From contig OW203769.1 of NCBI GenBank assembly GCA_934045905.1, positions 2,557,202 to 2,621,201 on the forward strand: 64,000 nt of DNA, written 5' to 3'. Source of the stretch: Leuctra nigra. Taxonomy: Eukaryota > Arthropoda > Insecta > Plecoptera > Leuctridae. Shown in pieces: positions 23,666-36,061 of this stretch; within the stretch, counting starts at the first letter, position 1; every line of letters begins with the position of its first letter. The notes beneath the pieces are model-generated. The model was not told the DNA's origin, did no database searches, and saw nothing but the letters and a program-made list of their open reading frames with translations. The translations under genes and the position numbers were made by a program.

Positions 23666-24190
23666 GGTACTAAAATCAGCCACGTTGTAGTTGCACAGTT
23701 GACGACCTGAGCTTTGATGGATGATCAAGGAAACTGCTTAGGTACTAAAATCAGCCACGTTGTAGTTGCACAGTTGACGACCTGAGCTTTGATGGATGAT
23801 CAAGGAAACTGCTTAGGTACTAAAATCAGCCACGTTGTAGTTGCACAGTTGACGACCTGAGCTTTGATGGATGATCAAGGAAACTGCTTAGGTACTAAAA
23901 TCAGCCACGTTGTAGTTGCACAGTTGACGACCTGAGCTTTGATGGATGATCAAGGAAACTGCTTAGGTACTAAAATCAGCCACGTTGTAGTTGCACAGTT
24001 GACGACCTGAGCTTTGATGGATGATCAAGGAAACTGCTTAGGTACTAAAATCAGCCACGTTGTAGTTGCACAGTTGACGACCTGAGCTTTGATGGATGAT
24101 CAAGGAAACTGCTTAGGTACTAAAATCAGCCACGTTGTAGTTGCACAGTTGACGACCTGAGCTTTGATGGATGATCAAGGAAACTGCTTA
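23666..24190. repeat. Tandem repeat, 75 bp x 7, identical copies
   Basis: Seven head-to-tail units beginning GGTACTAAAATCAGCCACG start at 23666, 23741, 23816, 23891, 23966, 24041 and 24116. I see no difference between copies. All six frames of the unit contain stops, so it is non-coding although the length is a multiple of 3. The final GGTAC at 24191 begins a partial copy. Confidence 0.97.
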
Positions 24191-24195
24191 GGTAC

Positions 24196-25652
24196 AAACT
24201 GGAGATTAAAAGTACAGCGATACTCCATTAATATTCGTTTAGTTTTCATCTCTCATTAATCTTCTCATTTTCCTCCTCAGTTACTTTACCAATAATTGAT
24301 TCTCAATATTCATAAACGGAGGGACAAAAATCTCCTTATTAATTCTGTATTTATCGATTATTCGATGAATATCTTGCAGTGAATTAATGAAGGTGATAAA
24401 TTGAGTTTTTCTACGGAGTTGAAATAATTCAAATAGTATCATCTTAAATAATATTTAAACATTGAGGGAGATATCGGATTAATTCTGAGATATTCGCAGA
24501 TAAAGGACAGCTTTGCATTTAATTTCATATTGGAGGTGTCAAAAAGATGATTATTGATGAAATCAACGATGATTTTTTTTCAACACTACTACAGATTCTC
24601 ACTTTCAATATTACATAGACGGAAATGTCATTAATTTGAAATAAATATTTTTCGTTGCTTTCCCTATTAATATACCACTAGTCATTATCTTGCTATGTGA
24701 CATCACGAATAAAACAGATGACAGAAGGATGTGGGTTGTGACCGTCAAGAAGGCTGTGACAGCACAGTAATCAATAGTAATCAAATAGCAAATGGATTCA
24801 TTCTGAACTTCAACTTTCTTTCCCACACACATTGGATTGGCTCTTTCTCCCACTATATGGACAGTGCTGCTCTATAGTGTGAGTAAAGAGAACTATTATT
24901 CTACATTGACTCCTCCCGTCACCATTGGTCCATTGTGTAGGTAATAGGTATTACATTTGTACCTATAGTTAAGTTTTAATCCACAGAATAGCCGATTGGC
25001 TTTGTGGAAAAATATTGTATATTGTTGTGTTTTTGATAGATGATCATAAAAAAGAGAGCTGACATATTAAATAAATCATCAGCAAAAGCAACTTCAAATT
25101 GGCTAAAACATAAGTCAAATCAAGTGTAATTTAATAGTTTTCTACCAAATACAAAAAAAAATTAAATGAAATGTACAATTAAATCTAAGTCTTACGATAA
25201 AATTGAGAAACAATGCTCTACCCCTCAAACGCAGGAAAGTATTTGATGTCGATACTTTGTTAAAATGAAAGCGAGACTTTAGTTGACAACGACGGTATTA
25301 ACAACTTGATAATGAACATATGACACTCAAACGGGTTTAATGCCTATAAATTCCCTGTCATTTAACAATCAGTTAAACCATGGAGCTATGATGTAATTAT
25401 AACCTCAATCTTCCGCGCCAGGTGCAGATGAAATAGTTCCTCCAAAACATCCTTCCTCGTCTTCCTCTCATACACTTATGACTAAAAACGAAATGCAATT
25501 TAATTTTGCAGATGCTCTTGACACTAGGAAAACTATTCTTTGATTGCATTCAAATTAATATAATGTGTTATAGTTGCTGCTCTAGACGATGGAAACACCT
25601 GTTGAGACAAATCGAATGGTATGCAAGTGATCAAGGTGCGTCCAGGATACAT
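24196..25652. other. No recognisable feature
   Basis: AT-rich sequence. No tandem or inverted repeat, exon-like frame or RNA gene was identified. Confidence 0.45.
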
Positions 25653-25790
25653 AACTAGAACGTTTTCCCAATTCCATTCTGATGGAATCCGGTTGAGGTC
25701 ATAAGGATTAACATGACATGGAATCGAATTTAAGTGGAATTGGGCATGGATTGGAATTTATATTGTTATACAGGACCCCTGTTTTTCTAC
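25653..25790. mobile_element. MITE C, copy 2
   Basis: Shares CCCAATTCCATTCTGATGGA, CATAAGGATTAACAT and GGAATCGAATTTAAGTGG with the other copies. The right end is degraded to ACAGGACCCC. Confidence 0.7.
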
Positions 25791-27106
25791 AATGGGGCTC
25801 CACACTTCAAGCATAGAATAGAGTGACCTAGGTGCAATTATTCCCCGTTGCTATGGCAACAGATCAAATGTTGTTGACATTTGCTAGATTTGTCTGAATT
25901 GAAAACAAATGAAGTTGTTTAACATAAAGTGATCTTAGTATAAAAAGTGAGTAATTGAAACTATTTCTACATTTAAGAAGTATATATTACATTTTAAAAC
26001 AATTACCCTAACTCCGAACACAACAGTTTGGCATTATATTTCAAATACAAGAAGTTTAAAATGAGCTGTCTTCTATCTGTCACTTTGTACAGAAGCATGC
26101 GTGGAAGGAAAAAAATGTAAAATTGAGAGCAAAGTAGTGAGAGCAAATGGCAGCGTGGAAGCCCATCAGTTCAGTATTACCTATTGTTTTCTATTTATTT
26201 TGTCCTTACTGTCTTGTATGATTAATTAAAAAATATGTATTTTTATTAATTACCTTATTCATATTATGTGGGCTTCTCATTATTTTTCCGTAACGTCCGA
26301 AATGAACTAAATTATTTATTTACTAGACAATAATTTGATAATAAAATTGAATTGAATTGTCAAACAACTAACCAATGCCGGTAAAGTGCCACGTGTCCAC
26401 CGTTAAAGACACTTTAACCGCAGTTAAATCGCCTGTCATTTAGCGCTCAACTCCGGCTAAATTATTAAACCGGGTGAAACACCGCCAGTCAGCCAACTCT
26501 AAAACTTTGTTCAAATAACAAAAGAGTCTTTTTCACGAAAAAGCTTTCAAGTGTTTTTTTACTCCCTCTATTTTTCGATTAACGTTTCCAAAAGCAAATA
26601 ATTTAATTAGCTTCATAGCTGGGCGAAAAGTTTGTCCGGCTCCGAAACTTCGGTTGTTTCCGTGCAATCTCGGCTTCATCTTCGGGTGGGGGGTTGAGGT
26701 AGGGTTGGGGGAGCTCATTGCGTTATCATCTCTAATGTAATGAAATATAATAATGAAATCTCCTCTTTCAGAAGTGGAGAAATTGAAATGTAAGAAGGGA
26801 ATAGGAAAAGGAATTGCAGAGAAGATGCCGTGGGATTTTAGACTTGTAATCTGAGCAATACGTAAAGGATTCTGAAGATATTAAGGTGTTCTTCAGAATG
26901 AGTTTCTCTACACACAATAAGTATTGGTAGATTATTTTGTGATGATGTTTAGCAGCGAAATATGTGGAATAACGATGTTTTCTGAAAGATGGCTTGAACA
27001 AGTTTTCACTTTATGAAGATTCTCAAAGCGTTTCAAAGATGGAAGGATAATTCTTTCGCTTGATGCGTGATCGAGAAGGGGCCAAAAGTGTTTTATAGTC
27101 TTTTAC
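25791..27106. other. No recognisable feature
   Basis: AT-rich, with a GC-richer run near 26690-26710 (GGTGGGGGGTTGAGG). Short minus frames at 26533-27001 show no recognisable motif. Confidence 0.4.
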
Positions 27107-27715
27107 TTACTCTCTTTTTTTGTTGCTTGTTGCAAACACTTTTTTTTTTATATGATTGGAGACAAAAAGCGTTGACGAAATGGTTTGAAAATTTATTCGT
27201 GATAAGATAATAGCAAAATAGACCAATTTAAGGTTATAAAGCGATATATATATATTTTGCTTTTTTAATTAGTAATAATTAGTTGTTTTTTGGTAAATTT
27301 ATTTAAATTTCTTGTCTCAATGGGTGCCGTATGAAATTCAATTTTAAAAATGTGCCAAGTGATATCCCTTCTTTTATCTAATCATGATTAAAATTTGAGG
27401 TCAATTGGTTCCCGGGCTTGCCCGGTTGCACCATGTCCCGATAAGTAAGATAAAGTTCACTTTAGCCTAAAGTGAACTTTAGCTGTCTAGATGGCTGTGT
27501 TTCATTGGCTGTTGCCATGGTTTCAGCCGATAAATCCTGTCGCTAACTTTATCAGGACATGGTGCATAGAATTTCCGATACCATTGTCCATTGGAGACGA
27601 CACCCGTTAACTGGTTAAAATTTCAAATCATTTCGTCTTCCCATTTTGTCTCCAATCGTATCATTGTGCGCTGAAGCAAGCAGCAAAATCGCTCGCTTGC
27701 ACCACCTTAATATTC
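27107..27715. mobile_element. MITE A, copy 3, carrying a nested element
   Basis: Shares GATTGGAGACAAAAAGCGTT and the CGCTTGCACCACCTTAA right end with the other MITE A copies; the left end is degraded. It is about 75-90 bp longer than they are because another element is inserted at about 27429-27570. Confidence 0.65.
27429..27570. mobile_element. Nested foldback element
   Basis: The ends GCACCATGTCCCGATAA and TTATCAGGACATGGTGC are inverted copies. Inside lies a 13-bp-arm palindrome AAAGTTCACTTTA-gcc-TAAAGTGAACTTT (27450-27481). It sits inside MITE A copy 3 and so is younger than that copy. Confidence 0.7.
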
Positions 27716-27720
27716 ATTTT

Positions 27721-27960
27721 GTGGTGAGGTCGCTCCACGCCAACCAAGTCGTACGGTGTGCACACCCCCCACGCAACATACGTGTAACTGTCTAACTGCA
27801 ATATAAAACGGCTGAGGAGCTGACAAACACTTTTACTGTAAGCAACAACATGGCATATTCGGCCTACATGGATCCTAAAAATGAAAATCTCACATTGTTA
27901 CGAAATTTCATAATTTTGAGCTATGACCCACCCCACCCCATCAATAGGTTGCGATTTACT
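27721..27960 (+). mobile_element. Family 2 repeat, terminal fragment
   Basis: Homologous to 60353-60590: the degenerate end hairpin GAGGTCGCTCCACGCCAACC, then CAAGTCGTACGG, TTTTACTGTAAGCAACAACA, ATGGCATATTCGGCCTACA and a CCCACCCCA stretch. Only the hairpin-side part is present. Confidence 0.6.
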
Positions 27961-28015
27961 AGCAAGTGGCTGGATGTAGCTAACCACTGCCTATGTGACT
28001 TATAGTGAACATATC

Positions 28016-28257
28016 TGTACCTTAGAGGTAGAAGACCGGAAGTCCATTTCAATTATTCTTGAGGGGAGCTCATCCAGTAGTAATTATGTCTTCTTCCAAT
28101 TATATTTGTAACGGTGACATGAGTTTTTGTGTTAATGAATATTTCAAATGTTGACATCAGTCAAATGGCAATTGGAAGAGCATGATTACATCATTCCAAA
28201 AGCGCGCAACGCAAAATCTCGGCAATGGACTTCCGTCCTTCTACCGCTCCGAGATCT
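28016..28257. mobile_element. MITE B copy
   Basis: A 242-bp element with left end CTGTACCTTAGAGGTAGAAG followed by ACCGGAAGTCCATTTCAAT, and right end AATGGACTTCCGTCCTTCTA then CCGCTCCGAGA. GCTGGATGTAGCTAACCAC lies before it and GCTGGATGTAACTAACCACC after it, so an older direct repeat flanks the insertion. Confidence 0.75.
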
Positions 28258-28549
28258 GGACCAATGAGCGTGCTGGATGTAACTAACCACCGCCTTGTAA
28301 CGTGGTGATCGTGTCACCCACACGGCTGTGGTTTCCACTGCCTTGCGGATCCACTGCACTGCGGTCACGGCCTGCTATGAACAAGCATGATGACGGGATG
28401 TGCATGTGTGTTAGTGCCAACACTGTGTTGATGTGGCTCATGTAGACGATCCGAATTCACCGTGACATTCACAGCAGTCTTCTGAGAGATTCTTCACCCT
28501 TTGATACTTAACTCTAAGGGGGATTTTATAAGAATTATACATTCGACCT

Positions 28550-28679
28550 GGAGGTCTATTCTTAAACGCTTTACCCAATTCCATTCTGACGGAATCCGCT
28601 GACTGCCATAAGGATTAACATTGCATGGAATCAAATTCCATCTGAATTGGGAATTTAAAAGTTATAGAATATGGCCCCT
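28550..28679. mobile_element. MITE C, copy 3
   Basis: A 130-bp foldback with left end GGAGGTCTATTCTTAAACGC and right end AAAGTTATAGAATATGGCCCC. The interior has CCATAAGGATTAACATTGCA. Confidence 0.75.
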
Positions 28680-29236
28680 GATATTGAATCGCAAAAGGGT
28701 AAATAGCACTTGAATTTTACTCAGTTTAAAAACAGCATCCAAGTCTCCTGTAACATAAATATAAGTAAAAACACGCTATGCAGCAGCAGGCAATCTGTGG
28801 ATTAATTTCACTTTTAAAACCAGTATTTTATGAAATCCTTAGTTCTCTCAAACTGGAGTCTGGAACTAATAATAGATGATTCTAACAATGGAAATGGTTC
28901 TGGACTCCATGTTGAGCTAACTCAGGTGTTCGTAAAATAACGGTTCTAAAATATTATCCAATCAACAGTCGTTGAAGAGGAAATAGCGACATCAAATAGA
29001 AAAAAAAATACAAAAAATAGAATACATTTTGTATTTTATTGTCGTGCATAAAAGTAACATGCATAACACAATGAATTGAAAGAAAAGTGTGTTGCTTTAA
29101 GCATTTTTAGTATAATTTAAATGAGCAATAATGTATAATTTAGTACTTTACCGAAGTGTATCTAAAATCTAAATATGTGTCCCAAAAACCATACAGCAAT
29201 ATTTATGTTTGATCCAGATCTGGACCAATCCAAGAA

Positions 29237-29605
29237 CTGCGCGTTTGTGCAAAATTTGAGAGAAAAAAAATTGATTTCCAGACATATTTTAGCTCAAAGT
29301 TCCTGGTATAAAAGTCAATATAAGAATAAACAAAAAGTAAATACAAACAATACAAGTATAATAACAATTTTGGTTTTCTTCATTTAGTTTCGTTTTCTTG
29401 ATTCGTTTTCTCTGCGCGTTTGCGCAATAATTGAGAGAAAATACTTGATTTCCAGACATCTCAAAGTTCCTGATAATAAAGTCAATACAAGGAAATTCAA
29501 ACAGTAAATACAATACAAATATAATAAGAATTAACCATTATTGTCCGTATCATTTCCATTTAATGTTTCGTTTAGGTTTTCTTATTAGTTTCGTTTTCTC
29601 GATTC
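29237..29605. repeat. Tandem duplication, about 176-bp unit
   Basis: Two diverged units begin CTGCGCGTTTGTGCAAAAT (29237) and CTGCGCGTTTGCGCAATAAT (29413). Each continues with GAGAGAAAA, TTGATTTCCAGACAT, CAAAGTTCCTG and ends in TTTCGTTTTC runs. Confidence 0.7.
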
Positions 29606-30990
29606 CGATAAAGAAAGACACACTTTTCCACAAACTTCCGTTCGCAAAAGCAAGTTTTCTTCTGCTAATAACGCGCAGTCTGGAAGCGATGAAAATCAAC
29701 AACTGTGCCTTGAACGAGGACATAAAAAGCGCGCAGACGTATCGACGAGAACATTCAACTGGGAAGCTTCGACAGAGTAACTTCATGCGAGGCGGCATGT
29801 GTAGAGAACCGTTGATTCAGTTTAAGGCAGAACCACCATAACCTCAATGTTTCCGATTTACTTGAAATTTTGGTGACTTATTGATAATCATGCAAAACTC
29901 AATCCCTGAAAAAATTAAACAATTCGCGTGTCCAGTTTCTGAGATAAATTGATTTGTCTCCCCCATGTTATCTTATGGCGGAAAAAGAAAATCGTGTAAT
30001 TTTTAGGCTATAATGAAGATCTGTTTTTTTTGAGTCGATAGATTTGAACGACATTTTTTATTATGGTAGACATATGAACATACTATCAGAAAAAAAATTG
30101 AAAACAATACGAAAGTGAGCTTTTTTAAAAGTTATAAGCCAAATTCGAAATGATTTTCCTATACCTCCCATGTTAAAGTTTTGATCATCCTCTGATGACC
30201 TAAAATTGAAAACTCATTGTTGGACTGGAGTTGCAAACTACAGGACTTTAAATGAGTCTGTTATACTTAAATATAGTTGAAATGTAGGAAAACGTTATTT
30301 GAACATGTAATTTCAAGAAAATATATTTTTGTATATATCGATCGATTGCTCTGTTTTTCTTACAACCAAGAGGTCAATAATGTTCACCTGAACATGAGAG
30401 ATTTTACAACTTCTCGGCTGTCAGTCCATTTTGACGTAATAAAAACCCGATTAGCTGAGCATTTTCTTTTTTACCTCGAAGGGCCAGTTTTTCAACCCGT
30501 CCACTTTACAACTTATTTCTAGATTAATTTACATGTACCTACTTATAATACAGAAATATGAGTCTACAATAATAAACACAATTTTGTTATTATATTTTAT
30601 TCCTTTTTTAGGTAAACACATATTAACGTTTCACTAGGTATATATAAATAAATCTACAAATGCTCCGCAACTAACATCGCTGGAGTGGCCACTATACCCC
30701 ATGTCATATCAAGGAATATTTCAGTCAAACTCCTCCTGATGAATTAGTTGCAACGCCAATAAACTAAGTGTACGTTCTCGGAAAGCGATTGGTTGTTAGC
30801 ATAGTCCTATGTCCTAATGAACTGTTTAAATTTAAAAAAGGCATTGAAACACCGGACCTTTATAGTGGACTGATGACTTAAAATCAGTCAAAACGGAAAG
30901 AGTTCAAGAAATGGATCGTTCTTGTGCAGAATATATTTTCATTATCTATGCGTTCAAATTGTAGAACATATTAATAATCTGTGACACCAA
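29606..30990. other. No recognisable feature
   Basis: AT-rich. Frames of 80-92 codons at 29563-29841 and 30277-30522 show no protein motif I recognise. The stretch near 29930 (TTTCTGAGATAAATTGA) recurs near 59840, hinting at an old dispersed repeat. Confidence 0.4.
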
Positions 30991-31333
30991 TGTGGGAAGG
31001 TTCCATAGCAATAGGCCACGACCGCCTCCTTCCCACCTTCCATCCTTATACATATCAAGTCCGTTTCAATGATTCTTGAGATGAGCTAATAAACCACTAA
31101 TTCTGTCTTGATAAAATCATATTTTTTAATGGTGACAAAAAATAGAAAATAATTCAATATAACTGTATTTGTTGGCATCAGTCTATAACAATTCATAGAA
31201 CTTGATTGAAAATCATTCTAAAAGTGTTCAACGCAAACTCGAGGATATGGACGTCTGGCCTTCTACCTCTGAGGTACATTATCTTCATCATCCGTCGCCA
31301 TTAGCGTAGTTGCAGAGCAGTGCGACGTTAAAC
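30991..31333 (+). repeat. SINE split by a MITE B insertion
   Basis: SINE body at 30991-31048 (GGCCACGACCGCCTCCTTCC, CACCTTCCATCCTTA) resumes at 31278-31333 (CATCCGTCGCCATTAGCGT, GCAGTGCGACGTTAAA-type end). Between them, 31049-31278, lies a MITE B copy with the intact right end TTCTACCTCTGAGGTACA and a degraded left end. Confidence 0.75.
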
Positions 31334-31367
31334 ACCACGCTAATAAAACATCTTATCCGAGTTCAAC

Positions 31368-31442
31368 CTTTGCATTGTTGCCAGACTTAACTTCACCTCC
31401 GAACTCAACCCTTGCATTGTTGCCAGACTTAACTCCGAACAT
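31368..31442. repeat. Short tandem duplication
   Basis: Two copies of a roughly 45-bp unit, each with GCATTGTTGCCAGACTTAAC preceded by a GTTCAACC/CTCAACCC variant. Confidence 0.6.
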
Positions 31443-32152
31443 ATTTTATCCCAGGTTAAAACCCGACACTTTGTGGTCCAGACGTTTTTCATTCAAAGAT
31501 TAAAATAAAACTCGCACAGAACTTTTCATCCGAATTTCCCGAGGAAAATCCCGTCGACGTGGAATCGAACTCGCTTTTCCGAGCGCTTTTCTTCCCTGGC
31601 GCAGATTTCCCCGTCTGAATGACTGCTCGAGTGAGGAGGGGAGAAGTGTTTTTCTTGAGGGCTTTGCTGTTGAAATTGATCTGTAAATGAACATTTTTTT
31701 TCGCCAAATGTCGACCTTTTGAGAATGTCGTCGCGTCTCGAGACTTATCGATTGTTCGTGAGTGCGAGTGAGAGGGAAGATGGTGTGTGCTGGGAGTGTG
31801 AGGGAGATGGAAGATGATCTTGGCTGTGAGTGGAAGGAAGAGGGATGTAGTGTTCAATGTGTGTGAGAGAGAAGTGTATAGACTCTTTTGACTGCATACA
31901 AACGCTAATGATAATATCTGAAAGACTTCATACTGGAATCAGGGTAAGATTCGTCTCCATTTAGGAAAAGGACAGGACATTTTTCACCAAATTACACACC
32001 AAAATCACTCGGTTTGGATGTTACTATTTTAAAAAGCCAGTTCTAAACGAGAATGTATACACACTTTCTTTGAGGGAAGAGTAATTTGTACAGAATTCTA
32101 AATTAATGTAACAAAATGTCTAAAGTGACATTATAGTTCATTGAAACTCTAT
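31443..32152. other. GC-richer patch then plain sequence
   Basis: A 122-codon minus frame (31489-31857) and a second frame overlap in a stretch with GAGTGTGAGGGAGATGG-type purine-rich runs. No recognised product. I regard it as compositional. Confidence 0.3.
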
Positions 32153-32378
32153 TTAGGGGCCAAATTACCATTAGTTTAATCTTCAGTTAAGTTAAGCTCC
32201 ACTTGGGAAATGTGGTGTATTAACATTATGAACTGCAGTCACAGTAACCAGAGGTTAATTTAAACTGAGGAAATATACTTCGGAATAAAATTGCAGTATA
32301 TAATGGTAAAACACCGGGTTTTCTGAAGTGGAGTTTATACTAACTGTAGCTTAAACTGATGGTAATACTGGCCCTTAA
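32153..32378. mobile_element. MITE F
   Basis: A 226-bp element with ends TTAGGGGCCAAATTACCATT and ATGGTAATACTGGCCCTTAA. It is AT-rich inside with internal complementarity (GGAAATATACTTCGG). Confidence 0.75.
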
Positions 32379-32645
32379 AACTAAAATGTAGAAAAACTCG
32401 AAATATTCTGCGGGATGAATAAATAGTTATCACGAAATATTTTTTACAGTCGTCACAAAACTAGTCGAACCGATATTTTTCCCGCCTAAAATGCTAGTTA
32501 ATATTTCAATGCGAGATTTATCAATGAAAAAGTTGGAGTACAAAAGTAAACAGATGTTACTATTGATTATCTGGGGTCTAGTTTTTATCAAACGAAAAAA
32601 ATAGAGAAAGTCGCCAAGAACTATTTTTTTTATAAAGACTACACT

Positions 32646-32901
32646 GCGTCAAATGTTCCCAAAATACCAAAGTCTCCCCAAGGCTCATTATTTACTCCAC
32701 TGTTATGCAACTTTGGAGGGTAGTTTTAATACACGTTTTCTCGTATACAATAAAAAAAATTATTTAAAGGAAAAAAGTGTTATTTTTCATATATTTCATG
32801 AAAAATTAAAACAAACTTTTTATTTCGTCTCCCAAAGTTGCATAACAATGGAGTAAATAATGAGCCTTGGGGAGACTGAGGTATTTTTGGAAAATTTGAC
32901 C
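32646..32901. mobile_element. MITE G, 72-bp inverted ends
   Basis: The left arm 32646-32719 and right arm 32830-32901 are near-perfect inverted copies (GTCAAATGTTCCCAAAATAC; CAAGGCTCATTATTTACTCC; GTTATGCAACTTTGG and their complements). The 110-bp AT-rich centre has no coding capacity. Confidence 0.85.
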
Positions 32902-33364
32902 CAACCGTCAGTTTTCATAGCAGTTTCCAGGACTTTGATAATCGTTTACGTTCTATTACAGTTTTACCGAACTATTTAGACCACTGAACACGATATTCCC
33001 AACCAACAAAGAAGCATTTCATTTCGAACTGCTGCTCAAATGCACAGTACATGCTGCATCTTCAATTCTCCGGAGGTATTTTAATGCAACTGCGTTTAAT
33101 TCCGTGGATTGCACCGAGAACGAGATGCAACGCTTTGAACTGCATGCGAGTCGCAATATTGCATTGCAACTGGCAATGAGATTCCAAGAGAGAAGAAGTC
33201 TGGGGCATCTTCTGCTCTTATCTGACAGAACACATTTATACGCGGAGATGCAAGCGGCATGCGGAGTGACTTTCATTATTCAGACGGAAAGTGTTTACTA
33301 TTTCAAGTAGGACATTAAAAAATGTGGCATTTAAATCATGCAACGGGTCATCAAAGACAGGAAA

Positions 33365-33437
33365 AGGGATGTTTAAGGTGATATATAAAAAAATTGAATA
33401 CCACTTTAGGAAAAGTGATTTTTAAGGAGTTATATTT
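33365..33437. repeat. Left part of a degenerate 45-bp minisatellite
   Basis: Units of AATACCAC-TAGGAAAAGGGA-TTTTTAAGG-TGGTATAT. The same repeat resumes at 35449-35700, so the two Helitron-like elements are inserted in it. Confidence 0.7.
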
Positions 33438-33438
33438 A

Positions 33439-34440
33439 CTAGGAAAACGCTCAGTGTAACGCGTTGATGAGCGAGCACAGAACATGCAACATCCCCATAG
33501 TAACGATGCACGACACGGCACAAGACGATTTTCTCTGCAATTTTTCAATCTCCATAATACTCTGGATGAATAACAGATCCATTGTGTCGTGAAGTCTTAT
33601 ACCTACATAACTTCTTCAGAAATCTCTTGTGACATCCCATACTAAACTCGTAAAATTACAATTAATACTTGACTGATTGGGCTTACAATTTGTAAAATTT
33701 AATATTAAGTTGGTCTTGATCACCATGCAAAATTTGAACTTAATGTGAACATTTTTATTGTCAACCAATCAGAAGACATTATTTAAACTTAAACCAATTA
33801 GAGGATTTGGCCTTCGTACTGCATCCGATTTTATGCGCTAGCTCAAAAATGCTTTCATTTTACTGTACATTGTGGATAGCTTGGCTGCTCTACAGGCCTT
33901 GCCTTGGAACAGAAGCTTAAAGAAGGCAGGGATCACAATTTAGTATACATTTTTCAAGTTTATGGAATAAAATGACCTTAAAATGACAAAACTTTTGAAA
34001 ATAACGACAGATTAGACTGAAAATTGGCAAAAATATCTAAAATGTTGGTACCAATGACCACGCGAAGTTTCAAGTTGATCGGTCAATCTGTTCTAGTTTA
34101 AATTACAAAAATCACCGTAAAAATGGTTTCAAATTTGAACCAATGGGAAGATTTGGCTGAAATTTATTATGATTGGGTAAATTGTTGGTTGAAATGACTT
34201 TGCTAAATTTCAAATTGATCGGAACAACCAATCGAAAGATAATTTTTTTAAATTTGAACCAATCACAGGAGCCCGTTCAAAAACGATCCCAGGGACCTCA
34301 TAGATTACGTTAGTATGTGTACAAAATTTCAGATCGATTGCTTGAGCGGTTTGACCTGGGCTGTGACCACACAAAAAAAACAAAAACACACAGAGAAAGT
34401 GCCATAAGAGTACCGTGGTGACGCTCGCTACGCTCGCTCA
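33439..34440 (-). mobile_element. Family 1 Helitron-like element, tandem copy A
   Basis: The plus strand begins CTAGGAAAACGCTCAGTGTA then ACGCGTTGATGAGCGAGC and ends with the shared GTACCGTGGTGACGCTCGCT block. On the minus strand it therefore starts with a GAGCGAGCG-rich end and finishes with a hairpin and CTAG before T. It is about 1.0 kb with no coding frame. Subterminal GAGCGAGC/GCTCGCT inverted repeats occur at both ends. Confidence 0.65.
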
Positions 34441-34452
34441 ATGACCTTAAAA

Positions 34453-35447
34453 CTAGTAAAACGCTCAGTGTAACGTGTTGATGAGCGAGCACAGAACATG
34501 CAACATCCCCATAGTAACGATGCACGACACGGCACAAGACGATTTTCTCTGCAATTTTTCAATCTCCATAATACTCTGGATGAATAACAGATCCATTGTG
34601 TCGTGAAGTGTTACCTACATACCTTCTCCAGAAATCTCTTGTGACATCCCATACTAAACTCGTAAAATTACAATTAATACTTGACTGATTGGGCTTACAA
34701 TATGTAAAATTTAATATTATGTTGGTCTTGATCACCAAGCAAAATTTGAACTTAATGTGAACATTTTTATTGTCGACCAATCAGAAGAAATTATTTAAAC
34801 TTAAACCAATTAGAGGATTTGGCCTTCGTACTGCATCCGATTTTATGCGCTAGCTCAAAAATGCTTTCATTTTACTGTACATTGTGGATAGCTTGGCTGC
34901 TCTACAGACCTTGCCTTGGAGCAGAAGCTTAAAGAAGGCAGGGATGACAATTTAGTATTCATTTTTCAAGATTATGGAATAAAATTACCTTAAAATGACA
35001 AAACTTTTGAAAATAACGACAGATTAGACTGAAAATTGGCAAAAATACCTAAAATGTTGGTACCAATGACCACGCGAAGTTTTAAGTTGATCGGTCAATC
35101 TGTTCTAGTTTAAATGTCAAAAATCACATGAAAAATGGTTTTAAATTTGAACCAATAGGAGGATTTGGCTGAAATTTTGTATGATTGGGTAAAATGTTAG
35201 TGGTAATGACTTGTAAAAATTTCAAATTGATCAAACAAACCTAATGAAAGATAATTTTTTTTAAATTTGAACCAATCACGGGAGCCCATTCAAAAACGAT
35301 CCCAGGGACCGCATAGAGTACGTTAGTATGTGTACAAAATTTCAGATCGATTGCTTGAGTGGTTTGACCTGGGCTGTGACCACAAAAAAAAAACACACAG
35401 AGAAAGTGCCATAAGAGTACCGTGGTGACGCTCGCTACGCTCGCTCA
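34453..35447 (-). mobile_element. Family 1 Helitron-like element, tandem copy B
   Basis: Nearly the same sequence and length as copy A, starting CTAGTAAAACGCTCAGTGTA and ending GTACCGTGGTGACGCTCGCT. Only 12 bp (ATGACCTTAAAA) separate the copies. Differences are mainly scattered substitutions and small indels. Confidence 0.65.
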
Positions 35448-35448
35448 A

Positions 35449-35700
35449 TAATAGGAAAATGGATTTTAAGGTGATCTATTTTTAATACCACTGGAAAAAA
35501 GGATTATTTTTAAGGTGGTATATTTGTAATACCATTAGGAAAGAGATTTTTTATGTGGTATATTTTTAATACCATCTTGCAAAAGGGATTATTTTTAACC
35601 TTTTTTAATAATGGGACAAGGGATTTTAATGTGGTTTATTTTTTATACCACTAGGAGAAGGGATTTTTAAGGCTGGTATATTTAACATTCCACTGAGCTT
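35449..35700. repeat. Right part of the degenerate 45-bp minisatellite
   Basis: About five units with the pattern AATACCA-CTAGGAAAAGGGATT-TTTAAGG-TGGTATATTTTT, diverged from each other. Confidence 0.7.
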
Positions 35701-36061
35701 CAAAGAAAGAGCAAGAACGAATGCTCTTACAAGAAAATATTTTTTATTGAAATTAATACAATTTATTAATGATTCCTACATATTATGTATAAATATGAAA
35801 GATTTATAAAATATCTGATGTCTTCAGAATATGAGGAGGAGGTAAGAAAATTATTTTGATTTGTGTGTCTACTTTTAAAACAGCACACGATGGCATTTCA
35901 TTCCATTTCTATCCTGGTCCATCTACTAAAAAATAAGTTTTGTGTTACTATTTTATCGATGCAAAAAATTGTGTCTTCAATTTTAGAAGTTAGTGCTGTG
36001 TGCTGTTTGTGTTTTTGTATGCATTCATTTCTTTATTAAGCCTTTATTTGTATCGGACAAA
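35701..36061. other. No recognisable feature
   Basis: AT-rich sequence with no identifiable repeat or exon. Confidence 0.4.

Noticed and set aside
23666..24190. CRISPR-like array
   Set aside because: The 75-bp units are contiguous and identical with no unique spacers, and the DNA is eukaryotic.
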